This document shows, one piece after another, positions 41,401-50,196 of a stretch of DNA of 64,000 nucleotides. The DNA lies in assembly GCA_003116975.1 (NCBI GenBank), contig BGKB01000002.1:434001-498000 (forward strand), read 5' to 3'. Numbering within the stretch: position 1 is the first letter of the stretch; each line of letters begins with the position of its first letter. The translations under genes and the position numbers were made by a program. The notes below the pieces were generated by a model. That model did not search any database. It was not told where the DNA came from and saw only the letters and a list, made by a program, of their open reading frames with translations. This DNA comes from Aurantiochytrium sp. KH105 (lineage: Eukaryota; Sar; Bigyra; Thraustochytrida; Thraustochytriidae).

Positions 41401-43330
41401 GTTTTTGCAGAGCGCCTGCCGGGGTTATGGGGTCGGGACTCGCACTGCCACCTGCCCCGGTTGCCGTCGAGCCGTCTTGGCTCTCTTGACTCCTGGCCAT
41501 GCCACCGCTCAGCGAGTGTCCGTGATTCTTGAACGCCATGCGGCGCAGCAATTCAACAGAATTCGGCGAAGCAGATTGTGATCGCGCATGTAAATTTGCG
41601 CTGGACGGCTGTCTTGAAGCGAGTCCGAGACCTGGCGCATGGCCGGCGCCTCGCGACTCATCCGCTCTGCGATGCGAATCATGCGCTGACTCTCCCACAA
41701 ACGGCGCGGCGCTTGCAGCTCTCGGCCTCGCTCGCATATCGCTTCCTGCATCAGACACCTCATTGAGATCCGTGCCTCCGAGAAGGCTTTCGGCAACTGT
41801 GGACCGTAGGCGGACGGATCGACAGAGCTTGCGATTGAGTTCAAAGCGAATCTGAACAAAGGCAGACTCGCACTGCTGAAGGTATGCATGCGTTGACGGA
41901 AAGGTATTTTGTTGCCGTCGCAAGGCTGGGAGATGGCGGATAATGCGTTCATAGTTTTGATGAATGCTGGTTTGCACGGCGAAGAGTCCGCGTACGATGC
42001 TCTCAGCCAACTCGTTCTGCTTTTTAATGCGCACTCGGTTGATCTGACTCACCAAATCAAAGCGTGCCAGCTCGTACTGCTCGTACGCCAGAAGCGCGTC
42101 GCTTTCGCGCATCGCCAGGTTGATACTGAATTGATTGTGCTGCTGCACGCTCTTGTGTCTGACAGGGCGTTTCACGTTAAGGAAAGATGTGAGCGCAGAC
42201 TGGTACTCGGTGAACGACTTTTGGTTTGCCTTGAACCGGCTGTGCACGAGAGCGAGCTCATTTTTGGCATAGTTCTCGATCCCCTCCGCGAAGGCCGTCT
42301 CAAGCACGCGAATCGAGTTTTCTCGGGCATTTGCCATGCCGAGAAGTATTTCTCCGAAGATGCCCGCAGACGTTCCGAAAAAGTCCTCATCTTGCGAAAC
42401 AGTCTTGCACGCTTTCAACGCCGCAGCAAATGCTCGCTCGCCATCTTGGAGGTCCCGAGCGCGCTTTTGCCACTTGCGAGAAGCATCAAGGAGTTGTTCG
42501 ATGTTGTGCTCAAGCACGTCGCACTCTTCTACCACGGTCCAGACCTGCGCTTTAAAGCGCGGAGAGTCTTCCTCGAAACGAAGCACCGATATTTCAAACT
42601 TTGCGTCTTCATCCTCTTCCCCTGCCTTCCCGCTGCTGACAAGAGCTTCATCGTCATTTTCGCCCTCGCTCTCCAGTCCCTCGTCGGTTTCGTTCTCTGC
42701 GTTAGATTTATCGGGACTCAAGCTTTGTTCATCGCTTTCAGCGTCGGGATTGATGCTTCGATTGGATGATGCTGTCTCTGTCTCCGTGGGCGCGCTCGTG
42801 GCAGATTGTGACATCTGATTCGCCTTTGCGGCGACACCGTTGGCTGGCTTGGAGCTCACATCTCCGTTTGCAAAGCGTCTGTCGCTGTTGCGCCTGTCCA
42901 GAGCCAAGTTTGCAAGTGATGCAGCATTGCTTCCCAGAGGACTACGCGCGTGCAGCTGGCTCGGTCGTTGAAGATCTTCATGCCAAACGTCTGGTGAGGA
43001 GGATGATCCAATGACGCTGCTGGAGGCTGATCTTTGAGGCGCCGACGGCCTCCCGAGACCATCTTTCGAGTTGGCCCGAGCTCTCCTTGCTGGTGCGTTC
43101 ACGCTTAGACCTTTGGGTTTTCCGGAAGGCGTATCAGCCCAGTCCATGACTTTCGAGCATGCCTTGAGGAGAGATTCGAGTTCGGCAATTTTCTTGTCCT
43201 TGGCCTGCATGGACGATACTTGCGTCTTGAGATTGTCGACCTGGCGACGGAGCGCATTGATGAGCACATCTTTTTCGTCAGCGTCGAGCTTGGACCCGCA
43301 GGTCTCGCATGTCGCCTTGCTCACCGACAT
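38432..43330 (-). CDS. BAR-RGS-PH-ArfGAP-ankyrin protein (ACAP-like with RGS domain)
   Basis: Encodes 1632 residues from the ATG at 43330, one exon. A Cys pair (CETCGSK) and coiled coil lie at 8-60. Residues about 250-470 are a BAR-like helical domain as in ACAP proteins. Residues about 665-790 match an RGS domain (FLRYLIREGRVTHISFWLDAE, then KFLRSDLWLNLAF). Residues 1165-1215 are a poly-Asp/Glu linker. The PH domain is at about 1254-1352 (KEGYLRKRSSKMRKSWKRRW). The ArfGAP domain is at about 1391-1508, with zinc ligands CADC (1406-1409) and CIEC (1426-1429) and the arginine finger in IHRSLG (R1434). Ankyrin repeats follow at about 1535-1618. It should stimulate GTP hydrolysis on Arf at curved membranes; the RGS part may also bind a G-alpha subunit. 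The BAR-PH-ArfGAP-ANK order is standard for ACAPs; the RGS insertion is not. Confidence 0.9.
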   Translation of the reverse strand: MSVSKATCETCGSKLDADEKDVLINALRRQVDNLKTQVSSMQAKDKKIAELESLLKACSKVMDWADTPSGKPKGLSVNAPARRARANSKDGLGRPSAPQRSASSSVIGSSSSPDVWHEDLQRPSQLHARSPLGSNAASLANLALDRRNSDRRFANGDVSSKPANGVAAKANQMSQSATSAPTETETASSNRSINPDAESDEQSLSPDKSNAENETDEGLESEGENDDEALVSSGKAGEEDEDAKFEISVLRFEEDSPRFKAQVWTVVEECDVLEHNIEQLLDASRKWQKRARDLQDGERAFAAALKACKTVSQDEDFFGTSAGIFGEILLGMANARENSIRVLETAFAEGIENYAKNELALVHSRFKANQKSFTEYQSALTSFLNVKRPVRHKSVQQHNQFSINLAMRESDALLAYEQYELARFDLVSQINRVRIKKQNELAESIVRGLFAVQTSIHQNYERIIRHLPALRRQQNTFPSTHAYLQQCESAFVQIRFELNRKLCRSVRLRSTVAESLLGGTDLNEVSDAGSDMRARPRAASAAPFVGESAHDSHRRADESRGAGHAPGLGLASRQPSSANLHARSQSASPNSVELLRRMAFKNHGHSLSGGMARSQESQDGSTATGAGGSASPDPITPAGALQKHSRSMSDEGRRLRALDSFVLLKKSPALSEILHTPNMLISFLRYLIREGRVTHISFWLDAERYRTLEDKFSRRERAAAIMQKYVNGELDLQLSSSRVEQLRTAFEATKAKASSISRSFFDLALREVVDILRADEYTKFLRSDLWLNLAFPHLNQETPLSDIRSGVAAAAAAAATGSSTSGGGGGGSGFGGSKVAGDDTPHVLDPSKMENLIPAHLASSLHLIDFEPSNSRQPASVRCLLDNKSRVIVNGPYDPTISEAFNIEYQPSVALGTLAKDLQRVYRVGLKELVDRGLWIQERPLSTTTPHGPLLAALKSMELSNAASPPPGAATASRRQLPSSSASTKFEPRARSNSMYTRHKSSAQLAYAPKAQHGRVRSTFLKDRIKTWALKKRSSKHESGAVGASRPQPRRRPMPPQHRPAGRSAASAQQELTHQQVAQDAAHAGKRRSRGRGSVGELAHELNASPNSCHGEEKKQRVDEVPAKTGADKDETTMVCKGGVPAEGSGDGGDTEVINEGEIGNELFGNDDGDDLVVVDDDDDDDDLDDDDDLDDDLDDDDDDENENENDEDIDGEGRGGAGRRRRLRRRGDSKRGRGGAQNADEKEFVPPPKSTPVVKEGYLRKRSSKMRKSWKRRWFVLQGGKLFYIRDYDVCDQPVFICECMFATVREADAAVTNDMSFCFEILSPNRRTYVMQAENEISMREWIDTIRTSTERLITDFGGQSQVSRTSEVSTDPGTEEATKTKFAAGQLCSDPQLLAVQEANTTCADCGAAQPDWASINLGVLVCIECSGIHRSLGVHVSKVRSMTLDSWTDASKAVLEALGNEAVNAIFEAHLSEQEEWAKPEPDAPRRVKERFIQAKYVWKAFLQDAAAESGAGTGGEDGSEVNCEGLEAVCASGSAPTLLRYIIHHPADKLARSGDDPHVASALHNVIARGDLASCEILLQNGFRHLVNQPDVDGRTPADIAAAHKHTHLLPIFASGSTAGTVPTGAA

Positions 43331-44903
43331 GGCAAATTCCCCCCAAAAGAAGAAGAAAGTCTTCGCGGCACAGATTTCCCGTCACACTTTCTTATCCCGG
43401 AGAGGTTGCCTTGGCGGGTCAAGGTGATCGTTACGTGGCCTGATGCTCTAGGATAACGTCAAGGCCGACTGTCTTTGTACGTAAGTTGCGTAAAGCTACG
43501 TCGAGGACAAACCAAGTCCTTGCCTTTGTACGTCGTCCAGCACCCTTAAGACAGAATGTATGGTATGGTCTCTTGCCTTCGTAGCGTAAGACTGAATATT
43601 GGTTGTCTTGCTTTGGTACGTCGCGGAGCTACGTTGGATCAGAATGAAAAGTGTTCCGCTTTCGCGCGTTGCGTCACACAAAAGAGGCTCACGCGAAAGA
43701 TGACGCTGTATGCGCATTCGAGACGCGCAAGACCTGGCGCGCACGACCTGGCGCGCAGCGCGCCGCAGCGCGCTGTGTTACCTTTCCCTGTTTGTGGATT
43801 GGCGTCCCGGCCCGTACGCGCTAGCCCCTACAGCTGAGGCAAACGAGACGAGGTCCGCCTCGCGCATGGACCTGACTCGTTCATCTGCCCCTCCTCAACA
43901 CTTCTTCATTTTCTCTCTCTCTCTCTCTCTCTCTCTACGTGGTGATCATAGAAACAAAAGAATGCTTGACTTTTCTTTCACGCCCTAGGTGGTGCCTTCC
44001 TTCTTGCTCAGCACCCGTCTGCAGTTCGCGCGTATCATCGAGCAGAGGATCCGACAGTCAGCTACAGATCGTTGGGTGGAAATGTCGTAAAGTCAGGCTC
44101 TGATCGCCTTCATTCAACCGATGCCTCGACTCTTTTTCCTTCTTTCTCTATTTAGCGCAAAGCATACCATCCATCCGCGTGTGGCTCCGAAGCCTCCCTC
44201 CATTCGTACGTGCTGTTGCACACAGCATTCGTGGCCGTTCGCGTCGACTGTCCGGAAACACCACCATCTCCGTGCTTCCTTTCCTCTGTCCCTCCAGCCT
44301 TCGAAGCCGGCAAGCAAGCTAGGACCAGCACGCTCGCAACTCGTAGTCAGGTCTCCCAAGAAAGCAAGCAAGCAAACAAGCGAGCAGAAGCGGGCCTCGT
44401 TTTACTTGCTCATCACCGCCACACCTCTGCTCAGCCCACCAGCACTGTTCGTTCAGCGGCGCTCGCGCAGACTCCCGACCTCGCCTCCTCCTCCAGCGGC
44501 CCTCAATCCGGCTCCGTCGCGCAGACGCTCGCCGCCCCCAGGCGGACCTTCCCCGCGGCCGGCCAGGCGGTCTCTCGCGCTCTCGAAGCGTCCCACCCGT
44601 CCCTTCGACACCGACGCGCTCGGCGGCCCAGCTCCCGCGCAACGCTTTTTCGGCTCTGCGCAACGCCGTTTACGAGCGCAAATTGCGTTGCGCGCCCTTG
44701 CCTGCGAAGAGATAGTGCGTGGAATCTCGAGGAAAGGAGTGGTGGGCGCCGCCGCTGTCGCCGCTGTCGCGCGGCAGATCCGAGCGGGCGAGCGGACGTG
44801 CATGCTGGCGCGGGCGCTCGCGCGGGACGCAGGGAGGAGGAGAGGCTGGAGGAGCGCGGGCGGGCTGCTGTCGCGGAGGTCGATCGCGAGCGCGCTCGAC
44901 AAG
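43331..44903. other. Divergent promoter region between ArfGAP and translin-TRAX genes
   Basis: Holds four copies of a CTTGCYTTNGTACGTCG-like motif between 43471 and 43625 and a CT array at 43913-43936. A frame continuous with the downstream gene is open from an ATG at 44121, but translates to Pro/Arg/Ser-rich sequence, so I regard it as leader. Confidence 0.5.
43471..43640. promoter_or_regulatory. Repeated GTACGT-containing motif cluster
   Basis: Related blocks occur at 43471 (GTCTTTGTACGTAAG), 43519 (CTTGCCTTTGTACGTCG), 43572 (CTTGCCTTCGTAGCG) and 43607 (CTTGCTTTGGTACGTCG). GCTACGT follows the first and last. The cluster is about 140-290 bases upstream of the ArfGAP start codon. A protein-binding role is inferred. 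Confidence 0.4.
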
Positions 44904-46394
44904 ATGCAGCAGGACCGCGGCCAGGAGGGCGACAGCGGCATGCCTGCGGCCAAGAGGGCGAAAACCGAGACAGAAACAGAGACCGAGGCCAAGACCACGG
45001 CCGCGAAGAAAATGACGCCGCCTGTGCCTGCGAGGCCCAGCCCCGTCATGCTCGCGGACGCAGCTTCAGAGTCGAACCTCGCGGCGTTCGCGACGAGCAT
45101 GCAGACCATTCGCGCTTCGCTCGTAGCCCAGGGTGAGGCACGGGACCGTGCCCGAGTACCCTGCCGGGAGCTGCGATCTCTGGTGGAATCTGGGCTCAGG
45201 AAAGCTCACGAAGGAAAAATTGACTCGCCCTCGTCCACGATGGACCAGGACGAAGGCGAGTCCGCCAGCAGCAAGCACAAGGTGCTTGTCAAGGATCTTT
45301 TGGAGGTATGTTCACCGTCTGTGCGCAACCAGGGCCACGTTAGCATGTGTCTTTCCGCGTACGTGGCGTTTGAATGTTTTTGCCACTTTGTGAACACGGG
45401 CGTGCTGCTGCAGCGGCGCACTTTTCCTGAGCTGACCAGCACAGAGTATCTCATGGGCACCCTGCGCTTCGCTGACGAGCTGGAGACCTATGCCATCGGA
45501 AGGGGCATGAGTCGAGACATTGTTTCTGTCTCGGTATGCAGCCAAATGGTGAAAGCCATGAACGCGGCCTTTATTCAATTCAACCTTCGAAATGGTCCGC
45601 TTCGACGCCGCTACGATTCGCTCAAGTATCGTGTTCGCAAGATGGAAGACATCCTCTATGAACTTAGCTTGATCTGTTCCGATGCGGAAGTCGCCTCCAT
45701 TCGCGAGCATGAGCAGCTGACGTCCGAGACCTTGCTGGACATGGAGGAATTCGGCACCATGGTGAAGGAAATTGACGAACACACAGAGGAGCGGGAAAAG
45801 GTCATTACCACGTCGCGGGGCCCTCAAAAAGACAGCAAGAAGGCAATCTACGCACTGCATCGCGAGAACTGGGGCGAGGCGCGCAAGCTGCTGACGGCTT
45901 GCGAAGAAACGTTTAATACCTTCGTAGCCACAACCAAGATCCCTCGCGACGAACTCCATGCCGGCAGCTTTGGCAACGCACTCGAGGAATACGCAGAGGC
46001 TCGGATCTTCGAAGAGTGGCGCGTGCACAAAGGTTCGTTGCTAACTTTGGAAGCGATGCGTGAGCAAGTGGACATCCAGGAGCGCGACTATCTTGGTGGT
46101 ATCGTTGACTTTACGGGCGAGATTGGTCGTTACGGTGTTGTAAGAGCGACGGCGCGCGACGAGGATACAGTGAAGCAAGTTCTAGCCACCATGTTGATTA
46201 TCAAGGACTACGCGATCGACTTCCAGGAAATTGCCGATCCCAAGATGGTGAAAAAGCTTGAAGCCGTCTTTAATAATGAGCGCAAAATGCGAAACACACT
46301 GTATGAACTTACACTGCTCAAGCACTCCAAGCGTAAGACCTTGGACCTTGACAGCACTCGCAACATGGAACCTTCCACTTCTGCTGAGGACTAA
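44904..46394 (+). CDS. Translin-TRAX fusion protein (single-chain C3PO-like)
   Basis: Encodes 496 residues from the ATG at 44904; in-frame ATGs at 44802 and 44121 would add Arg/Pro-rich sequence. Residues 13-22 look like a nuclear signal (AAKRAK). Residues about 55-260 are a translin-fold unit ending in the family hallmark EYLMGTLRFADELE, then NLRNGPLRRRYDSLKYRVRKMEDILYELS. Residues about 285-475 are a second unit of TRAX type: EREKVITTSRGPQKDSKKAI, then LEEYAEARIF and ERDYLGGIVDFTGEIGR. The four TRAX RNase acids appear kept as E362, E365, D402 and E406, whereas the first half lacks the matching Asp. In animals translin and TRAX are separate proteins that assemble into C3PO, which trims RISC passenger strands and tRNA fragments. 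Here both roles sit in one chain without an intervening stop or intron. Confidence 0.88.
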   Translation: MQQDRGQEGDSGMPAAKRAKTETETETEAKTTAAKKMTPPVPARPSPVMLADAASESNLAAFATSMQTIRASLVAQGEARDRARVPCRELRSLVESGLRKAHEGKIDSPSSTMDQDEGESASSKHKVLVKDLLEVCSPSVRNQGHVSMCLSAYVAFECFCHFVNTGVLLQRRTFPELTSTEYLMGTLRFADELETYAIGRGMSRDIVSVSVCSQMVKAMNAAFIQFNLRNGPLRRRYDSLKYRVRKMEDILYELSLICSDAEVASIREHEQLTSETLLDMEEFGTMVKEIDEHTEEREKVITTSRGPQKDSKKAIYALHRENWGEARKLLTACEETFNTFVATTKIPRDELHAGSFGNALEEYAEARIFEEWRVHKGSLLTLEAMREQVDIQERDYLGGIVDFTGEIGRYGVVRATARDEDTVKQVLATMLIIKDYAIDFQEIADPKMVKKLEAVFNNERKMRNTLYELTLLKHSKRKTLDLDSTRNMEPSTSAED

Positions 46395-46786
46395 AAAAGA
46401 ACAAGTATTTGGATCACGCACACCTAGTATGCTATGAACAAAGGAACGATTGGAAAAGGAACGAAAAAACTTGTTTTGCACGCTTTACTTTTTTCTTTTG
46501 GTTTTTGTGTTGTGTGTTGTGTTGTAGTGAACCGGGCGTTTCTTTTCTTCTTTTCGTTTAAAAAAAAAAAATTGAGACCTGGATTAGCATCTTTCAATGC
46601 TTTTTTTTTGGGGGGGGGAGCTATGATTTTGACCACATTACACTTGCTTGCTGAGAGACGCAAAGACAAGCAGTACGGCTTTTACTGAAAACGCGAAACC
46701 TTGAGACCCAGCCTTCATTCGCTGTGCCGCAACGAAATGTATCCTTCTCTTTTCAAAAGAAATCGAGCGGTACAAAGAAAATCGTT
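46395..46786. other. Convergent intergenic stretch
   Basis: AT-rich 3' flanks of the translin-TRAX and CH-domain genes with A- and T-homopolymers and a G run near 46610. No gene. Confidence 0.65.
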
Positions 46787-49729
46787 TCACAGAAGACTCG
46801 CCTTGAGACGATCGCACGCGTGCGCGATGCCCTCTTCCTGACGAGACGAAGCTTGATGTGACCGAAAAATCTCCAACATTGTGCAGAGCCGCGTCGGAAA
46901 AGGAATGAGTGGGTTAGGAGACGCTTGCGCAGCGAGTGCCACCACGAGCTCACAGAATTCACCATAGTGGACTTGTGAGGTGTCTTCCAGCTCGAGGGTG
47001 GGAATAATGTCTTTTTCGAGCGCACTGATCATTTCTGCAGGAAGACATGCGCGAAGATGCTCCACAGCAACAGATAAAGGCACATGAGTAAAAGCATCGA
47101 CTTGTTCAAAATCTTCTTCACACTTGCTGACGATCACTGCAAAGTGTAGGACGAGAGCATCCTGGGCTTCGGTCAATGTTGTAACAACGCTTGTATCGTG
47201 CCAGACAGCCTTGCGTAGGCGGATATTAGCTGACCGCGAACTTGGCAGTTTGAGTAAGGATGGCGCAACGCGTCGTCGACGACGCATGCTCGCATGTTTT
47301 TCGCCTTGTGCTGCTCTATTTTGTGACCCGCTAGATGGGGGAAGCTTGGCACGTCCTGGTGCAGAGGTAAGTTGCGTCTCCCAAAAACCTTGCAAAGGAC
47401 TGATTCGATCTTCCATAAGACGAGCAAGATTTGCCGCAGGAGAGAGGCCCTTGTATATTGCGTCACCTGCACACAAAATAAAGCGGATGAACTCTCTCGG
47501 ATGCATTGCTGGCGAGGGCTCGTCGGGCTGTTGCTCCCGCAAAAGACTCAGCATCACCTCAAATTCAAGACTCTCGGTGAAACCAAGATCTCTGCACATT
47601 GCCAAGAGGGCCAAAGCGCCCATAGATTGCATTGCTCGAGGCGCTCGATTCGTCGTTGTCAATGTGCAGTAATAATGAAACATGGTGCGAAGCAAACCAA
47701 AATTGCTTTGTAGAATGGACCCCACGGCCTCGTCCTCTCGCTTCGAGGTTGCGTATCCATCAACAACGGTGAACTCGGCCAGGATACGCTCCTCCTTGTG
47801 ATCAGGAACGTCAACCTTTCCCCCTCGGAGACGCTCGAGCAGCAATACCCACGCTACGGACTGAACGCGTTTATGTATCGTGTTCCATAAACCAGACTTT
47901 TGCTCCCTCTCGCGCAGACACCAGCGAACTTTACGCCGCGTTTCCTCGGTACGCTTGACGAGGCCATTCCACGTTGTCTCGTGTTGCAAGTCGATGACCG
48001 AGTTGCGACTCACATAGTCGTCGAGAGTCTCTTGTTCCAACGCAGCGTCCTTGAGAATCTGACGCGATTCGTGCCACACAGCTTGAGGTCGACTCAAGGT
48101 CGGAAACTTGCAAAAGAGAAAGGAAACAATGCAATAGAGAATGTCACTCGCGCCACTGCGGACGGCCTCACTTTGTATGGCGCTGAGCTCTGGCAAAGAC
48201 CGAAGAGCAGAGATGAGCGCTCGCTCAGCGTCTTTGTTGTGCCGCACTTCGATCGCCTCGAGGTCAATCCCTGTGGGCCGAATTACTTTCATGAGTTTCC
48301 ACAACACGACTCCATCCGCGAGATCGCTGGAAAAGTTCTCGATGCGCTCGTCCGGGACGTGGAAGCGCAGCCATCGCAAGAGGAGGTCGTCGAGAGCAAT
48401 TTCCGACAGCGAATCGAGCTCTGTGGCATCGGTGACAAGAAGCTCGAGATCCACAAAGTTGTCTTCGTCCATCTCGTCCAGATTCGCTTCAAACGCTCCA
48501 ATCTCCTGAAAGATGATGGCGTTGCAGAGCTCAAACCACGCGGTCGCCACGCGCTTTGCATTTGAGTGTCGCAAGACTTGGGGTTCACCGTCTTCACGAA
48601 TTTCTTCGATGCGGGCGCGTAGTTCCGCCATCTCGGAATGAAGATCATTAAGGCGGTCATTCCACTCGCTCACATCATCTGCAGCGCGCTTGATTTCTGT
48701 ATCGAGCTCACGTTTCGATGTCTGTAGCCTTTCGTAGCGAGCATCAATCTCTCGTATTTCATGTAAAGCCCGAGCGCGTTTCGTCTCTGCAGCCACACGC
48801 TTCCAAGCTTGGAAAATCTGTTTGGCCTTGGACTTGCTGACTCGAGCGAAACAAGCGTTGAGCAGCTCGCGCTGCCGCTTTCGCGACTCTGTGACGCTTT
48901 TCCAGTTGCGAAACATTGATGTAAGGAGTGATTTCTGCCACTGCTTGGCTGTTTTCTCCATGAGCATTTGTTTCTTTAAAAGCTCCTTTTGCATGGAGGC
49001 CTCGAGAGAGTTCCACCGCTCGATCTCACTGCGAAGAAGATTGCGCTTGTGCAAGAGTCTCTCGGTGGCTAAAGCGTAAAAGTTGTCTTGCGTCGCCTCC
49101 TTTGCGATTGTTTGAATGGCGTTGAATACATTTTCGTGAGACTTTTCGTCGGGTAGACAGAGTCCGAGGACTCGATGAGCGAGATCTTTTCGAAAAACAG
49201 CTCGGACTAGATCTTGCAGCATCGAACGTCCCAGTTCCCCGCCAAGCTGAAAGGTGGATTGAGATAGGGCACCGAGAACGGCGAACGCGCTTGCGGCCTG
49301 AAAACAGTTTCCAGGTCCGAGTTGATCTGGCGCTGAAGAAGTTGTAGCCTTTTTTAGGATCTCGCGCCATAGTTCGAGCTCGTCGATGCCCTCGCTTTGG
49401 GGTGGGACCTGTGCGTTTTGTTTTTCTTCATGACACCGCGAAGATGCCGCTGGTTCTTCTGACGCTGCTGGTGCTGATGCTGCTGCCGCCGCTGCTGCCT
49501 TGGCCTGAGCGGTCAAATTGCGCAGCACCTCATCGCCTGCTGTCTCGTCGCAGGTCTCGTCGACAAGGACCTCGCAAAGGAAGCGCGGCAAAGAGCCAAC
49601 TTCTGCAACTGCAGCTGCAGAAAAGCCGCCATCTTGGTGCGGTTGCTGTTGCTGTTGCTGCTTCTGCCTTGGTGAACGCAACGCAAGCCGTAAAGGCTTC
49701 TTGCCAGGAGGGCGGCCTGGGCGAAGCAT
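46787..49729 (-). CDS. Calponin-homology-domain protein with Sfi1-like helices
   Basis: Encodes 980 residues from the ATG at 49729; the frame extends upstream only to a TTG at 49915, which I reject. The N-terminus is basic and Gln-rich (QQQQQQ). Residues about 225-420 are mostly helical coiled coil; inside, about 265-326, two units resemble Sfi1/centrin-binding repeats (SLLTSMFRNWKSV and AKQIFQAWKRVA). Residues about 443-555 look like a calponin-homology domain (LLLRWLRFHVPDERIENFSSDL, then DGVVLWKLMKVI). The C-terminal 400 residues are helical with a possible degenerate EF-hand arrangement, and I cannot name them. The mix suggests a cytoskeletal protein linked to actin, microtubules or the centrosome. 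It is not a canonical fimbrin or alpha-actinin. Confidence 0.8.
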   Translation of the reverse strand: MLRPGRPPGKKPLRLALRSPRQKQQQQQQPHQDGGFSAAAVAEVGSLPRFLCEVLVDETCDETAGDEVLRNLTAQAKAAAAAAASAPAASEEPAASSRCHEEKQNAQVPPQSEGIDELELWREILKKATTSSAPDQLGPGNCFQAASAFAVLGALSQSTFQLGGELGRSMLQDLVRAVFRKDLAHRVLGLCLPDEKSHENVFNAIQTIAKEATQDNFYALATERLLHKRNLLRSEIERWNSLEASMQKELLKKQMLMEKTAKQWQKSLLTSMFRNWKSVTESRKRQRELLNACFARVSKSKAKQIFQAWKRVAAETKRARALHEIREIDARYERLQTSKRELDTEIKRAADDVSEWNDRLNDLHSEMAELRARIEEIREDGEPQVLRHSNAKRVATAWFELCNAIIFQEIGAFEANLDEMDEDNFVDLELLVTDATELDSLSEIALDDLLLRWLRFHVPDERIENFSSDLADGVVLWKLMKVIRPTGIDLEAIEVRHNKDAERALISALRSLPELSAIQSEAVRSGASDILYCIVSFLFCKFPTLSRPQAVWHESRQILKDAALEQETLDDYVSRNSVIDLQHETTWNGLVKRTEETRRKVRWCLREREQKSGLWNTIHKRVQSVAWVLLLERLRGGKVDVPDHKEERILAEFTVVDGYATSKREDEAVGSILQSNFGLLRTMFHYYCTLTTTNRAPRAMQSMGALALLAMCRDLGFTESLEFEVMLSLLREQQPDEPSPAMHPREFIRFILCAGDAIYKGLSPAANLARLMEDRISPLQGFWETQLTSAPGRAKLPPSSGSQNRAAQGEKHASMRRRRRVAPSLLKLPSSRSANIRLRKAVWHDTSVVTTLTEAQDALVLHFAVIVSKCEEDFEQVDAFTHVPLSVAVEHLRACLPAEMISALEKDIIPTLELEDTSQVHYGEFCELVVALAAQASPNPLIPFPTRLCTMLEIFRSHQASSRQEEGIAHACDRLKASLL

Positions 49730-50196
49730 TGGCTGTTCTCCCGATGACGAGGCTCCTTTTCGCTTTGCCAAGAACTTAACTTCGCCTCGTCTCTGTGTCC
49801 TCGAGCTCTGTATTGCCGAAACGGTGTGCACTCGGCAATGGTTCTGAGGACTTGGCAAAGAAAAAGAACGGAAAAATGTTTTTCCCCCCCCCCCACATTT
49901 AGGCCTACCAGCCAAGGCTATACTTTGTCATCAAAGCGAGCGACCCGACCGCGCTTCATTCAACCAAGACGCCGGCGCCACAGCCGATCACCATCGCGAC
50001 TTTGGCAGTCACCCTCTTTGCAATCGCAAACACTGCAAAAAATAATAGAAAAGTTCGTAGTAGGTTTGAAGTGTTTTGTTTCTGTTTTGTTGGTTTTTGT
50101 TGTCTACAAGTGCATGCAAATTCCTTGTTGTCAATCTGTTTGCGTTTTGTTGCTCGTAAGCGCAAAACATTTGGACTGCCAGGGCTGCACACATAA
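49730..50196. other. Intergenic stretch between CH-domain and kinase genes
   Basis: Leader of the CH-domain gene, with a C homopolymer near 49885-49895, then the AT-rich 3' end of the kinase gene. No gene supported. Confidence 0.6.

Noticed and set aside
44121..44903. 261-residue N-terminal extension of the translin-TRAX protein
   Set aside because: Pro/Arg/Ser-rich translation with no folded segment; kept only as an alternative start in the gene entry.
49730..49915. 62-residue extension of the CH-domain protein from a TTG
   Set aside because: Non-ATG start crossing a C/G homopolymer; the ATG at 49729 is sufficient.
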